A stretch of 64,000 bases of DNA, taken from NCBI RefSeq assembly GCF_009429125.1, contig NZ_CP045529.1:4030001-4094000 (forward strand), written 5' to 3'. Numbering within the stretch: position 1 is the first letter of the stretch; each line of letters begins with the position of its first letter. Source of the DNA: Luteimicrobium xylanilyticum. GTDB lineage: Bacteria; Actinomycetota; Actinomycetes; Actinomycetales; Cellulomonadaceae. Positions 23,656 through 32,575 of this stretch are shown in pieces. Under the pieces are notes generated by a model. The model searched no databases. It was not told where the DNA came from and was given only the letters and a program-made list of their open reading frames with translations. The translations under genes were made by a program, and so were the position numbers.

Positions 23656-24935
23656 CGCTCGCCTCCGTCCTTCGTCGCTGCCGGGCCTCGTCCATCCACG
23701 GTTCCGTCGGCGGGCACCGGGGTGGTACGGCCTTCGCCGGCGAGCACTGCCCGACGGGCCGCCTGGTAGAGCTGCCGCGAGTATGCGAGGAGCTTCTGCC
23801 GCGCGGGCAGCAGGCCCTGTGGTCTGAAGATCATCAGGATGATGAGCGCGAGGCCGAAGAACAGGTACTTGTAGCTCGCGATCGTGTTGCCGTCGATCGA
23901 GATCCCGAACAGGTCGGTCCGGCCGAGGAAGAAGTTCGGCAGGTACACGATGACGAACGCACCCAGAATGACGCCGAGCTTGTTGCCCTGCCCCCCGAGC
24001 ACGACGGCGCAGAGGAAGAACATCGAGTTCACCACGTTGAAGTTCGTGGGGACGACGAACTGGACCTGTCCGGCGTAGAGCGCGCCGGACAGCCCGCCGA
24101 TCCCCGCACCGATCACGAACGCCCACAGCTTGAACTTGAACGTCGGCACGCCCATGATCTCGGCCGCGTCCTCGTCCTCCCGGATCGCGACCCAGGCCCT
24201 TCCCACGCGCGAGCGCTCGAGGTTTCCGACGACGAGCAGGACGATGACGATCAGGACGATCGACACCCAGAACCACCAGAGGCCCGAGTTCCAGGGCGGG
24301 GCGCTGTTCCCTGCGGAGAACACCCCGTCGGGGTGCTCCGTGCTCTCGCCCAGACGCGGGTAGGCGACCCTCTTCAACCCTTGGCCACCACCCGTGATGG
24401 TCGTGAGGTTGTCGGCGAGGAGCCGGACGATCTCGCCGAAGCCGAGCGTCACGATCGCGAGGTAGTCGCCACGCAGGCGCAGCGTCGGAGACCCCAGGAT
24501 GAGGCCCGAGATCGCCGTGATCGCGATCGCGATCGGCACGCAGAACAGCCACGCCCAGTCCTGCGAGAGCCACTGATCCGTGAGGTTCCACGGGCTGTCG
24601 GGGCTAGTCAGCAGTGCGACCGTGTAGGCACCGATGGCGTAGAAGCCCACATAGCCGAGGTCGAGGAGACCCGCCTGACCCACGACGACGTTGAGCCCGA
24701 TCGCGACGAGCGCGATCATCCCGAACTGCGCCATGACGCTGCCGAAGTCGGTGCCGACCGTCGTGAGTACGGGAATGCGCAGGACCGGAAGGAACGCGAT
24801 GAAGACGATGAACGGGACGCCGATGAGCCATTGCGTGGGCCGCGCCTGCGCATCCCACCAGAGTCGGACGCGGTCTCCGACGCCGTGGTACGGGCGCCCC
24901 GACGTGCTCGCTGGAGTGTTGGTCGTGGTCGTCAT
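23652..24935 (-). CDS. livM: branched-chain amino-acid ABC transporter permease LivM
   Basis: A 427-residue inner-membrane permease with 8-10 helices. GLLDLGYVGFYAIGAYTVALL and the coupling segment (AWVAIREDEDAAEIMGV, which contacts the ATPases) are diagnostic of LivM. The ATG is preceded by GGGAGGG. It overlaps livH and livG. A hydrophilic C-terminal tail of about 50 residues is longer than usual. Confidence 0.9.
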   Translation of the reverse strand: MTTTTNTPASTSGRPYHGVGDRVRLWWDAQARPTQWLIGVPFIVFIAFLPVLRIPVLTTVGTDFGSVMAQFGMIALVAIGLNVVVGQAGLLDLGYVGFYAIGAYTVALLTSPDSPWNLTDQWLSQDWAWLFCVPIAIAITAISGLILGSPTLRLRGDYLAIVTLGFGEIVRLLADNLTTITGGGQGLKRVAYPRLGESTEHPDGVFSAGNSAPPWNSGLWWFWVSIVLIVIVLLVVGNLERSRVGRAWVAIREDEDAAEIMGVPTFKFKLWAFVIGAGIGGLSGALYAGQVQFVVPTNFNVVNSMFFLCAVVLGGQGNKLGVILGAFVIVYLPNFFLGRTDLFGISIDGNTIASYKYLFFGLALIILMIFRPQGLLPARQKLLAYSRQLYQAARRAVLAGEGRTTPVPADGTVDGRGPAATKDGGER

Positions 24936-26008
24936 GCGCGGGCCCTCCCGAGCGACTCGCCGAGGATGCCGGTCGGACGGAACAGGAGCACGAGGACGAG
25001 GATCACGAACGCGACGACGTCCCGCCACTCGGTCCCGAAGAGCGCCTGCCCGTACAGCTCCATGACGCCGAGCAGGAGGCCACCCAGCAGAGCCCCCCGC
25101 AGGTTCCCGATGCCGCCGAGCACGGCGGCCGCGAAGGCCTTGATGCCGAGGATGAAGCCGCCGGAGTAGATGATCCCGTTGGGGATCTTCAGGCTGTACA
25201 GCATCGCCGCGGCCCCCGCGAGGACACCGCCGAGCAGGAACGTCTGCATGATGACCCGCTCGCGCGAGACGCCCATGAGCGTCGCCGTGACGGGGTCCTG
25301 CGCCACCGCGCGGATACCGCGCCCGAACTTGGTCGCGTTGACGAACCGGTCGACGAGGAACGCGAGGGCGAGCGCCGCGATCACGATCACGATGTCGACG
25401 TTGCTGACGTCGGCGCCGCCGAAGCTGAAGACGGTGACCTCCTGCACCAGCCGGATCGGCTGCTGCGCGGTGGTGCCGCCGAAGTTCCCGCCCGTGAGCT
25501 TCGGGAGCACGAAGTGCACGAACTCCTGGAGCACGAAGGACGCGCCGATCGCGGTGATGAGGAACGTCAGGGACGGTGCCCCTCGCTTGCGCAGCGGCCG
25601 GTAGGCCACGCGCTCCAGCCCGACGGCGGCGCCGCCGGAGACGGCCATCCCGCCGATCATCGCGATCAGGAGGTAGAGGACCGTCAGGACGGTCCCCTGG
25701 GTGTAGACGTCGCCCTGAGGGGTGAAGCCGAGTCCCCAGAGGACGGCGTACTGCCCGAACATGCCGAGCATGAAGATCTCGGAATGGGCGAAGTTGATCA
25801 GGCGCAGGACGCCGTAGACCAGCGTGTACCCCACGGCGATGAGGGCGTAGATCGCGCCGTAGGTCAGTCCGTCGACGGTGAGGGACCAGAAGCTGGAGAA
25901 GAGGCGGGAGGTGTTGAAGTCGATGACGCCGTCCGCGAGGAGCAGAGGGTGCGCGGGGAGCGCAGCGTGCGCGGACACGAGGACGTCAGAGAGCAGCAGG
26001 GTGCTCAT
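24932..26008 (-). CDS. livH: branched-chain amino-acid ABC transporter permease LivH
   Basis: A 358-residue permease. GAIYALIAVGYTLVYGVLRL and LINFAHSEIFMLGMFGQY are hallmarks of LivH; IRAVAQDPVTATLMGV is the ATPase-coupling helix; GGFILGIKAFAAAVLGGIGN follows. It pairs with LivM as the membrane channel. It lies 79 bases downstream of the binding-protein gene, across a hairpin. Confidence 0.9.
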   Translation of the reverse strand: MSTLLLSDVLVSAHAALPAHPLLLADGVIDFNTSRLFSSFWSLTVDGLTYGAIYALIAVGYTLVYGVLRLINFAHSEIFMLGMFGQYAVLWGLGFTPQGDVYTQGTVLTVLYLLIAMIGGMAVSGGAAVGLERVAYRPLRKRGAPSLTFLITAIGASFVLQEFVHFVLPKLTGGNFGGTTAQQPIRLVQEVTVFSFGGADVSNVDIVIVIAALALAFLVDRFVNATKFGRGIRAVAQDPVTATLMGVSRERVIMQTFLLGGVLAGAAAMLYSLKIPNGIIYSGGFILGIKAFAAAVLGGIGNLRGALLGGLLLGVMELYGQALFGTEWRDVVAFVILVLVLLFRPTGILGESLGRARA

Positions 26009-26048
26009 GGAGCTCCTCGGGATGGATCCGGTGCGAGGTCAGACGGCC

Positions 26049-26081
26049 GCGGCGGCCGGGTCTCCAGGACCCGGCCGCCGC
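26049..26081 (-). terminator. intercistronic hairpin (attenuator) in liv operon
   Basis: A perfect 14-bp stem (GCGGCGGCCGGGTC / GACCCGGCCGCCGC, 5-base loop) lies between the binding-protein stop and the permease start. Such hairpins usually stabilise the upstream mRNA and reduce read-through, giving more binding protein than membrane subunits. Confidence 0.7.
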
Positions 26082-26087
26082 GATCGG

Positions 26088-27329
26088 TCACTTGACCTGG
26101 TAGATCCAGATGAGCGCCGACGAGAGCTCGCCCGTCGAGCTCCACTGGTAGTGGCGGGCAAGCCCGTCACCCGAGTAGTTCTTCACGTAGTCGACGAGCT
26201 TCGCGCGGTCCGTGATCCCGGAGTCGATGCCCTTGAGCATGATCGTCGCGAGGTCGTAGCCCTCGACCGAGTAGACGCCAGGCGTGCGCCCGTCGTTGGT
26301 CGACTTGTAGTCCGTGGCGAACTGGTCGGGTGCCGGACCACAGGGGCAGGAGAGCAGGGCGTCCTTGGACGAGCTCCCGGCCTGCTTGACGAACTCGGGG
26401 TCGTTGGTGCCGTCGGCGGACACGAAGGTCGCGTCGACCCCCGAGGAACGGAGCTGAGAGACGAACGGCGAGGCCTCGGCGTAGTAGCCGGCGTAGAAGA
26501 CCGCGTCCGCACCTGCGTCCTTGACGATCTGGACGGTCGCCGAGAAGTCCTTGTCGCCGGTCTTCACGCTCGCGGCGCAGTCCTTGTCGGCGGCGGAACC
26601 GAGCGCGGACGTCACGGCCTTCGCGAGGCCGACGCCGTAGTCGGAGTCGTCCTGGATGACGCAGACCTTCGTGAACTTCTTCGTGTCGACGAGGTAGTGC
26701 GCGACCGCGGGGCCTTGCACACCGTCGTTGGCGAGCCCCCGGAAGAAGTTCGTCCAGCCGTTCTTGGTCAGGTCGACGTTGGTCGCGGACGCGGTCAGCG
26801 AGAGCAGGTTCGCCTGGTGGAAGATGTCACCGACCGCTGCGGTCTCGCCCGAGAACGCCGGGCCGAGGAGCCCGATGACGTTCTTGTTGGCGACGATGGT
26901 CGGCGCGACCTGGGTGGCCTTCTGCGGGTCGCCCTCGGTGTCGTACCCCTTGAGCTGCACCTGGCAGTCCGCGTTCGCCTTGTTGTGGGCGTCCACGGCG
27001 ACCTTGGCTCCGTCGAGGATGTTGATGCCCAGAGCCGCGTTCGGGCCGGTGAGCGCGCCGGCCATCGCGATCGTCGTCGTCGAGGCGCACTTGGCCTTGC
27101 CGTCACCGGCCGGGTCAGCGGCGTTCGAGGCGTCCGCCGCGGGGACCTCCTTGCCGGACTCGTCGATCTGGACGACGGGCTGGATCGAGAGGTCCGACGA
27201 GCTCGCGGAGCTCCCGCTGGTCGATCCACCTCCGCCACCACCGGAGTCGCCCTTCGAGGCACAACCCGAGACGAGCAGGGCGGAGGCCATCGCGACGGCG
27301 ACGGCTGCGGTGGGGAGACTGCGACGCAT
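26088..27329 (-). CDS. livJ: branched-chain amino-acid-binding lipoprotein LivJ/K-like
   Basis: A 413-residue secreted lipoprotein: signal peptide, lipobox LVSGC (Cys about residue 23), a Gly/Ser linker and a type I periplasmic-binding fold beginning TTTIAMAGALTGPNAALG. ATG preceded by TTGGAGGAACC. First gene of the operon; its promoter lies in the 27330-27450 region. Ligand likely Leu/Ile/Val, not determinable from sequence. Confidence 0.88.
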   Translation of the reverse strand: MRRSLPTAAVAVAMASALLVSGCASKGDSGGGGGGSTSGSSASSSDLSIQPVVQIDESGKEVPAADASNAADPAGDGKAKCASTTTIAMAGALTGPNAALGINILDGAKVAVDAHNKANADCQVQLKGYDTEGDPQKATQVAPTIVANKNVIGLLGPAFSGETAAVGDIFHQANLLSLTASATNVDLTKNGWTNFFRGLANDGVQGPAVAHYLVDTKKFTKVCVIQDDSDYGVGLAKAVTSALGSAADKDCAASVKTGDKDFSATVQIVKDAGADAVFYAGYYAEASPFVSQLRSSGVDATFVSADGTNDPEFVKQAGSSSKDALLSCPCGPAPDQFATDYKSTNDGRTPGVYSVEGYDLATIMLKGIDSGITDRAKLVDYVKNYSGDGLARHYQWSSTGELSSALIWIYQVK

Positions 27330-27824
27330 CTGGTTCCTCCAAGTTCGTGAACCCGTGCCGGGCCCTGGCGTGCACGAGCGAGCCGTGCAAGCCGACGTGG
27401 CGAGCAAGTTACTCCCGGGTAGGCGCTGAAAACAGACATTCGCGGGGGCGTGTCGAAATCGTGATCGACTGGAAACGGCGGAGAAACCCTCGGGGTGCCG
27501 CCATGTCGTCGCCCGCAACAGACGGACCGGAGCGACGTGACCCAGGCCACAGCAGGGCTTTCGGCTCTTCGACGTGCTGTCCGTTTCGTACCCGGAACGG
27601 ACGTCCGCGGTTTCTGGGCAGGACGCGGGGCCGCGAGCCGCCTCTCCGGCCGTCTCACCATCTGGACGTTCGGGCTGCTTCGGCCCGCCCTACCCGTGGC
27701 GATGCACCTCCGGTACAGTGTTCGCCGAGTGCTTGCTTGTCTTCTTCACCGGAGTCGACGACGAACACCGTGCATGCGCCCTCGAAGGTCGAGGGCGTGT
27801 ACCGACTCCCGAAGGAGATCCCCC
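27330..27824. other. divergent intergenic region, liv operon / cold-shock gene
   Basis: No gene is supported in these 495 bases. The left part must carry the liv promoter (minus strand); the right part is the cold-shock gene promoter and a long 5' untranslated region, with TACAGT at 27714-27719 as a possible -10. The middle shows nothing recognisable. Confidence 0.6.
27777..27797 (+). promoter_or_regulatory. 5'-UTR hairpin of the cold-shock gene
   Basis: A perfect 9-bp stem (CGCCCTCGA / TCGAGGGCG, 3-base loop) ends 14 bases before the GAAGGAG ribosome-binding site. Long structured leaders are usual in csp mRNAs, where folding controls translation with temperature; thermosensing here is inference. 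Confidence 0.5.
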
Positions 27825-28028
27825 ATGGCTACTGGCATCGTGAAGTGGTTCAACGGCGAGAAGGGCTACGGCTTCATCGCCCCCGACGACGGCTCCGCCG
27901 ACGTCTTCGCGCACTACTCGGCCATCCAGGCGACGGGCTTCCGTTCGCTGGACGAGAACCAGCGCGTCGAGTTCGACGTGACGCAGGGCCCGAAGGGCCC
28001 GCAGGCGGAGAACATCCGCCCGCTCTGA
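27825..28028 (+). CDS. cold-shock protein (CspA family)
   Basis: A 67-residue single OB-fold cold-shock domain. RNP1 [10 protein letters not shown] and RNP2 DVFAHYSAI are intact; [11 protein letters not shown] begins it. It binds single-stranded nucleic acid and acts as an RNA chaperone. Strong GAAGGAG ribosome-binding site, long leader with hairpin, and a strong terminator downstream: a monocistronic, highly expressed gene. Confidence 0.95.
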   Translation: MATGIVKWFNGEKGYGFIAPDDGSADVFAHYSAIQATGFRSLDENQRVEFDVTQGPKGPQAENIRPL

Positions 28029-28061
28029 TCTGAGCACCGGCGCCCGCGCGGGCGCTGACGA

Positions 28062-28095
28062 CGAGCCCGGTACCCCGCGAGGGGTGCCGGGCTCG
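28062..28095. terminator. strong terminator after the cold-shock gene
   Basis: A 15-bp stem (CGAGCCCGGTACCCC / GGGGTGCCGGGCTCG) with one G-U pair and a GCGA tetraloop, followed by GTTCG. It serves the cold-shock gene and possibly the convergent ABC operon. Confidence 0.85.
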
Positions 28096-28122
28096 TTCGC
28101 GTCTCGAGGCGCTTCCGCGGCC

Positions 28123-28920
28123 CTACAGCACGCTCGACAGGAAGTCGCGCGTCCGGGCCTCCCGCGGGTTCTCCAGCACCTCGGCGGGCGTCCCGCGCTC
28201 GACGACGACGCCGTCGGCCATGAACACGACCTGGTCGGCGACCTCCTTCGCGAACCCCAGCTCGTGGGTCACGACGACCATCGTCATCCCGCTGCGGGCG
28301 AGGTCGCGCATCACCGCGAGCACCTCGCCGACGAGCTCGGGGTCGAGCGCGGAGGTCGGCTCGTCGAAGAGCATGAGCTCGGGGTCCATCGCGAGGGCCC
28401 GGGCGATGGCGACGCGCTGCTGCTGCCCGCCGGAGAGCTGGGCCGGGTAGTGCTCGGCCCGGTCGGACAGCCCGACGCGCCGCAGGAGCTCGTCGGCGCG
28501 CTCGCCTGCCTGCGCCTTGGAACGCCGGAGCACCTGGACCTGGGCCTCCATGACGTTCTGCCGGGCCGTCATGTGCGGGAACAGGTTGAACCGCTGGAAC
28601 ACCATGCCGATGCGGGCGCGCTGCCGGGCGATGTCGCGGCTGCCGAGGCGGTACAGCGTCGGCTGACCACGCCGGGTGCCCTCGCGGTACCCCATGAGCT
28701 CGCCGTCGACCCGGACCCGCCCGGCGGTGATGTCCTCGAGCTCGTTGATGCACCGCAGCACGGTCGACTTCCCCGAGCCGGACGGCCCGAGGACGACGCA
28801 CACGGTGCCCTGGGGGACGTCGAGGTCGATGCCCCGGAGCACGTGCAGGTGCCCGAACTCCTTGTGCAGGCCGCGGATCTCGACCATGGGCGGGGTCCCG
28901 CCGGTGGTGGGCTGGCTCAT
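28123..28920 (-). CDS. polar amino-acid ABC transporter ATP-binding protein
   Basis: A 265-residue GlnQ/GltL-type ATPase: Walker [10 protein letters not shown] (about 46-54), Q-loop [11 protein letters not shown], signature [15 protein letters not shown], Walker [15 protein letters not shown]-loop [15 protein letters not shown] short insertion ([20 protein letters not shown]) after Walker A is seen in some actinobacterial relatives. The ATG overlaps the permease stop. Confidence 0.92.
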   Translation of the reverse strand: MSQPTTGGTPPMVEIRGLHKEFGHLHVLRGIDLDVPQGTVCVVLGPSGSGKSTVLRCINELEDITAGRVRVDGELMGYREGTRRGQPTLYRLGSRDIARQRARIGMVFQRFNLFPHMTARQNVMEAQVQVLRRSKAQAGERADELLRRVGLSDRAEHYPAQLSGGQQQRVAIARALAMDPELMLFDEPTSALDPELVGEVLAVMRDLARSGMTMVVVTHELGFAKEVADQVVFMADGVVVERGTPAEVLENPREARTRDFLSSVL

Positions 28921-29957
28921 CGGGCACCTCCAGCGCCGCCACCCTGCGGGCGGCCCATGTCGTCGAACACCGCGATCTCCGGCGTCGTGCCGGCCTCGGC
29001 GATCGCTTCCTGACGGGTCGGACGACCGCCCGGCCCCCGCCCGCCCCGGCCGCCGCGGTGCTCGTCGAAGCCGCGCCCGTAGTACCGCTCGAGGTAGTGC
29101 TGCCCGACCATGAGGACGCTCGTGATCGCCAGGTACCAGATGGCGGCGACGACGAGCAGCGGGATCGGCTGGAAGGTCCGGCTCGCGATCGCGTTGGTCG
29201 CGAACTGCAGGTCGAGGGTGAACGGGACGGCCAGGACGAGCGACGTCGTCTTGAGCATGGAGATCGTCTCGTTGCCGGTCGGTGGCACGATGACGCGCAT
29301 CGCCTGGGGCAGCACGATGCGGCGCAGGATGGTCGAGTCCTTCATCCCGAGCGCCCGCGACGCCTCCTCCTGACCGCGGTCGACGGACTGGAGCCCGGCC
29401 CGGACGATCTCCGCGAGGTACGCGGCCTCGTTGAGCCCGAGCCCGAGGATCGCCGCCCGCGACGCGGTGACGAGCTCCGTCGTCGTGAAGTGGAACCACT
29501 CGGGGCCGAACGGCACACCGAGCGAGATCTTCGGGTACAGCACCGAGATCAGACCCCAGAACACGAGCTGCGTGTAGATCGGGGTGCCGCGGAAGAACCA
29601 GATGTAGACCCAGCTCGTGTACCGCATGACGGGGTTCTCGGACCGCCGCATGATCGCGAGCAGCACCGCGAGGACGATCCCGAGGATCATCGACGCGACC
29701 GTGAGCCACAGCGTCCAGCCGACGCCGCGGACGACCTGCTCGTTGAACAGGTACTTCCCGACGGTCGGCCAGTCGAACTTGTCGTTGGTGACGAGCGCGT
29801 GCACGACCATGGCGGCCAGCACGAGCACGACGACGGCGGAGACCCAGCGCCCGGGGTGCCGGACGGGCACGGCGTGGATGCGGTCGGGGACCGGGTCGGA
29901 GGCGGAGACGGCAGGGCCGGGCGACTTTGCCCGACCCTGCCCTGCGAGATCGCTCAT
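28917..29957 (-). CDS. polar amino-acid ABC transporter permease
   Basis: A 346-residue HisM/GlnP-type permease with about 5-6 helices. [21 protein letters not shown] and the EAA loop [20 protein letters not shown] with [16 protein letters not shown] are diagnostic. The hydrophilic C-terminal tail (about 45 residues, Gly/Arg-rich) is longer than in enterobacterial homologues. As only one permease gene is present, it likely forms a homodimer. Confidence 0.9.
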   Translation of the reverse strand: MSDLAGQGRAKSPGPAVSASDPVPDRIHAVPVRHPGRWVSAVVVLVLAAMVVHALVTNDKFDWPTVGKYLFNEQVVRGVGWTLWLTVASMILGIVLAVLLAIMRRSENPVMRYTSWVYIWFFRGTPIYTQLVFWGLISVLYPKISLGVPFGPEWFHFTTTELVTASRAAILGLGLNEAAYLAEIVRAGLQSVDRGQEEASRALGMKDSTILRRIVLPQAMRVIVPPTGNETISMLKTTSLVLAVPFTLDLQFATNAIASRTFQPIPLLVVAAIWYLAITSVLMVGQHYLERYYGRGFDEHRGGRGGRGPGGRPTRQEAIAEAGTTPEIAVFDDMGRPQGGGAGGAR

Positions 29958-29985
29958 GGCGCTCAGTCTGCTCCGGTGGCGGCCG

Positions 29986-30909
29986 TCAGCCGACCGACGG
30001 GTTCAGCTCGGCCGTCGTCACGGCGCCGTCCTCGTTGCCCCAGGCCTTGAGGATCTTGCCGTACGTGCCGTCGTCGATGAGCTTCTGGACGGCCTTCTGC
30101 ACGACGTCGGTGAGGGCCTGGTCGCTCTTGGAGACGACGATGCCCTGCGGCGCCGTCGCGAAGACGTCGCCCAGCTGCTCGAGCTGGCCGTTCGTCTGCG
30201 AGATCGCGTAGGCGATGATCGGCGAGTCGGCGTACATGGCGTCGAGCTTGCCGCCCACGAGGTTCGTGGTGACGTCGGCCTGCGAGTCGTAGATGAGCTG
30301 GTCGATCTTGTCCTTGCCCGCCGCGGTGCACTTCTTCGACAGGTCCGCGAGCTCGTCGGCCTCGACCGTGCCGGTCTGGACGCCCACGCTCTTGCCGCAC
30401 AGGTCGCTCTGGTCGATCCCCTTCGGGTTGCCCTTCTGGACGGCGAACGCCTCGCCGGCCTGGAAGTACTCGATCATGTTGACCTGCTTGAGGCGGTCCG
30501 GGTTGATCGTGAACGACGAGACCCCGATGTCGTAGCGCGAGCCGATCGACGGGATGATGTTGTCGAACTTCGACGTCTGGATGTCCGCCTTGAGGCCGAG
30601 GGTCGCGGCGATCGCCTTCGTCAGGTCGACGTCGTAGCCGACGGGCGTCTTGCCGTCGTCGCCGATGTACTCGGCGGGCGCGTACGTGGTGTCGGACCCG
30701 ACGCGCAGGGTGCCCGCGGACTTGATCGAGGCCGAGACGGCGGCGGCGAGCGTGTCGTCCTTGGCGACCGAGCTCGGGTCGAACGTCGAGGCGCCGGCGG
30801 TGGACTTGCCGCCCGAGCCCGAGTCGTCCGAGTCGGAGCAGCCGGCGAGCACGACGGCCAGGGTGGCCGTGGCCACGAGGGCGGTGCTGATGGTGCGAAG
30901 TCGTCGCAT
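29986..30909 (-). CDS. polar amino-acid-binding lipoprotein
   Basis: A 307-residue type II solute-binding protein: signal peptide, lipobox VLAGC, Ser/Gly linker, then LRVGSDTTYAPAEYIGDDGK, GYDVDLTKAIAATLGL, the usual glutamate/glutamine-binding pattern. Good CTGGAGGAACG before ATG. First gene of a three-gene operon; a GlnR-like site lies about 80 bases upstream. Confidence 0.9.
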   Translation of the reverse strand: MRRLRTISTALVATATLAVVLAGCSDSDDSGSGGKSTAGASTFDPSSVAKDDTLAAAVSASIKSAGTLRVGSDTTYAPAEYIGDDGKTPVGYDVDLTKAIAATLGLKADIQTSKFDNIIPSIGSRYDIGVSSFTINPDRLKQVNMIEYFQAGEAFAVQKGNPKGIDQSDLCGKSVGVQTGTVEADELADLSKKCTAAGKDKIDQLIYDSQADVTTNLVGGKLDAMYADSPIIAYAISQTNGQLEQLGDVFATAPQGIVVSKSDQALTDVVQKAVQKLIDDGTYGKILKAWGNEDGAVTTAELNPSVG

Positions 30910-30989
30910 CGTTCCTCCAGAGATCGCGCTGCCGCGAAGCGGCCACGACGCCGCACCTCGCGACGTCGCGGTCACAGTATGCGCGTCGT

Positions 30990-31005
30990 GTTACTACGCC
31001 GTAAC
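30990..31005. promoter_or_regulatory. GlnR-like box (GTTAC-N6-GTAAC)
   Basis: GTTACTACGCCGTAAC matches the actinobacterial GlnR half-site pair GTnAC-N6-GnAAC and is perfectly palindromic in its arms. It is 81-96 bases upstream of the amino-acid-binding protein start, near a possible CATACT -10 on the minus strand. Nitrogen control of an amino-acid importer fits, but the site is a pattern match only. Confidence 0.45.
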
Positions 31006-31051
31006 GACTGCCCGCCCTGTGGCCAGGTACCGGCCGCCTGCCCGGCTCCCG

Positions 31052-31753
31052 TCAGGACGACGCGAGGTGCTCGAGCGCCACGTCCGAGCCGGTCGCACTG
31101 ACCCGCACCCCGCCGTCGTCGCCGCCGTCCGCGGGCACGACGTCCGCGCCGGTCAGACGAACGCCCTTCGGCAGGTCGAGCGGCACCTTGAGTCCCCGGA
31201 CGGTGTCCGCGAGCCCGCCGGGCAGCGAGTCCGCGGAGACGGTCGCGCCCGCGATCTTCGCCGCCTTCACGTCCACGGCGAGCGCGCCGTCGGACACCTT
31301 CGGGTCCAGCACGAGCCCGACGCTCACCCCCAGGACCTTCGTGGTCGCGACGAGGCCGCCGTCGGTGGCGTCGATGGTGACGTCGGAGCCGGTCCGCTTC
31401 GCGACGAGCTTCTCGAGCGTGGCGGCCGGAACCGTCGCGTGGACGGTGCCGTCCGTCACGACGTACGGCGAGCTCAGGCTGACGCCGCTCCCGTCGACGT
31501 CGACGTCGGTCACGGTCGTCCCGCCGAAGCTCGCCGAGCCGGCCCGGACGCTGACGTCGTCGAGCGAGCCGTTCCAGAGCTGGGTCAGGAACGGGAAGCC
31601 GTGGATCTTCGCGGAGACGTCGCGCGCGTCGGACTGGGCGGTCGCCTCGCGGGCGAAGGTCCGTTCGAACGCCCAGCAGGCGACGCGGTCGGCCGCGACC
31701 GCGAGGAGGGCGAGCACGACGACGGTGATCAGGAGTCTGCGGAGGAAGCGCAC
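31052..31753 (-). CDS. DUF2993 (LmeA-like) exported protein
   Basis: A 233-residue protein with one N-terminal signal/anchor helix (LLITVVVLALLAVAADRVACW) and a beta-rich DUF2993 domain (AKIHGFPFLTQLWNGSLDDVSV is characteristic). The mycobacterial LmeA relative binds phospholipid and supports lipomannan maturation in the periplasm; that function is only suggested here. It is divergent from the uracil-DNA glycosylase gene. Confidence 0.8.
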   Translation of the reverse strand: MRFLRRLLITVVVLALLAVAADRVACWAFERTFAREATAQSDARDVSAKIHGFPFLTQLWNGSLDDVSVRAGSASFGGTTVTDVDVDGSGVSLSSPYVVTDGTVHATVPAATLEKLVAKRTGSDVTIDATDGGLVATTKVLGVSVGLVLDPKVSDGALAVDVKAAKIAGATVSADSLPGGLADTVRGLKVPLDLPKGVRLTGADVVPADGGDDGGVRVSATGSDVALEHLASS

Positions 31754-31795
31754 CTCGGTACCGTACGGGGCCGCGGCGGGTGCGACGATCGACGG

Positions 31796-32566
31796 GTGCC
31801 GCCCTCCCCCGAGCCTTCACCGGACCCGACGCAGAACCCGGCCCTCGCCGGGGCCGCGCCGGACCTCGCGGCGCTCGACTCGCTCGTCGTCGACTGCCGC
31901 GCGTGCCCGCGTCTCGTGGCATGGCGGGAGCAGGTCGGTCGCGAGCGCCGGGCAGCGTTCGCGACCCAGGACTACTGGGCGCGGCCCGTGCCGAGCTTCG
32001 GCGATCCGGCGGCCGGGATCCTCGTGGTGGGCCTGGCGCCCGCCGCGCACGGCGGGAACCGGACGGGCCGGATGTTCACGGGCGACCGGTCCGGCGACTT
32101 CCTGATCGCCGCGCTGCACCGGGTGGGCCTCGCGTCCCAGGCCACGTCGGTTGCGCGCGGCGACGGCCTCGCGCTGACCGGCGCTCGCCTGGCGGCGCCG
32201 GTCCACTGCGTCCCGCCGGAGAACAAGCCCACCCCCGACGAACGCCGCACCTGCTCCGTGTACCTCGCGCGCGAGGTACAGCTCGTGGCGCCGCGGGTCG
32301 TCGTGACGCTCGGGGCCTTCGGGTGGAACGCGACCCTCGACGTCCTCGCGGGCGCCGGCTGGGCCGTCCCACGCCCACGCCCGCGGTTCGGTCACGGCGC
32401 CGAGGTGGTGGTTTCACGTGAAACGTCGGAGACCGGCGTCGGTCCTGGTCAGCTGATACTTCTGGGCTGCTTCCACCCCAGCCCGCACAACACGTTCACG
32501 GGCAGGCTGACGCCCGACGCGATGGATGCTCTGCTCGCCCGCGCGCGAGCGCTCGCCGCGTCATAG
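31796..32566 (+). CDS. type 5 uracil-DNA glycosylase (UDGb)
   Basis: A 256-residue base-excision glycosylase. Motif A GLAPAAHGGNRTGRMFTGD and motif B GCFHPSPHNTFTGRLT identify the UDGb branch, and cysteines CRAC near residue 40 plus later Cys can ligate the 4Fe-4S cluster. The first motif lacks the usual catalytic acid, as in UDGb. GTG start. It removes uracil and other deaminated bases from DNA. Ten bases before the transhydrogenase genes, so possibly co-transcribed. Confidence 0.9.
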   Translation: MPPSPEPSPDPTQNPALAGAAPDLAALDSLVVDCRACPRLVAWREQVGRERRAAFATQDYWARPVPSFGDPAAGILVVGLAPAAHGGNRTGRMFTGDRSGDFLIAALHRVGLASQATSVARGDGLALTGARLAAPVHCVPPENKPTPDERRTCSVYLAREVQLVAPRVVVTLGAFGWNATLDVLAGAGWAVPRPRPRFGHGAEVVVSRETSETGVGPGQLILLGCFHPSPHNTFTGRLTPDAMDALLARARALAAS

Positions 32567-32575
32567 GTTCGTCCC

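Noticed and set aside
27330-27824. Extra small genes in the long liv/csp gap
   Set aside because: Open frames here lack ribosome-binding sites and conserved sequence; the region fits promoters and a leader.
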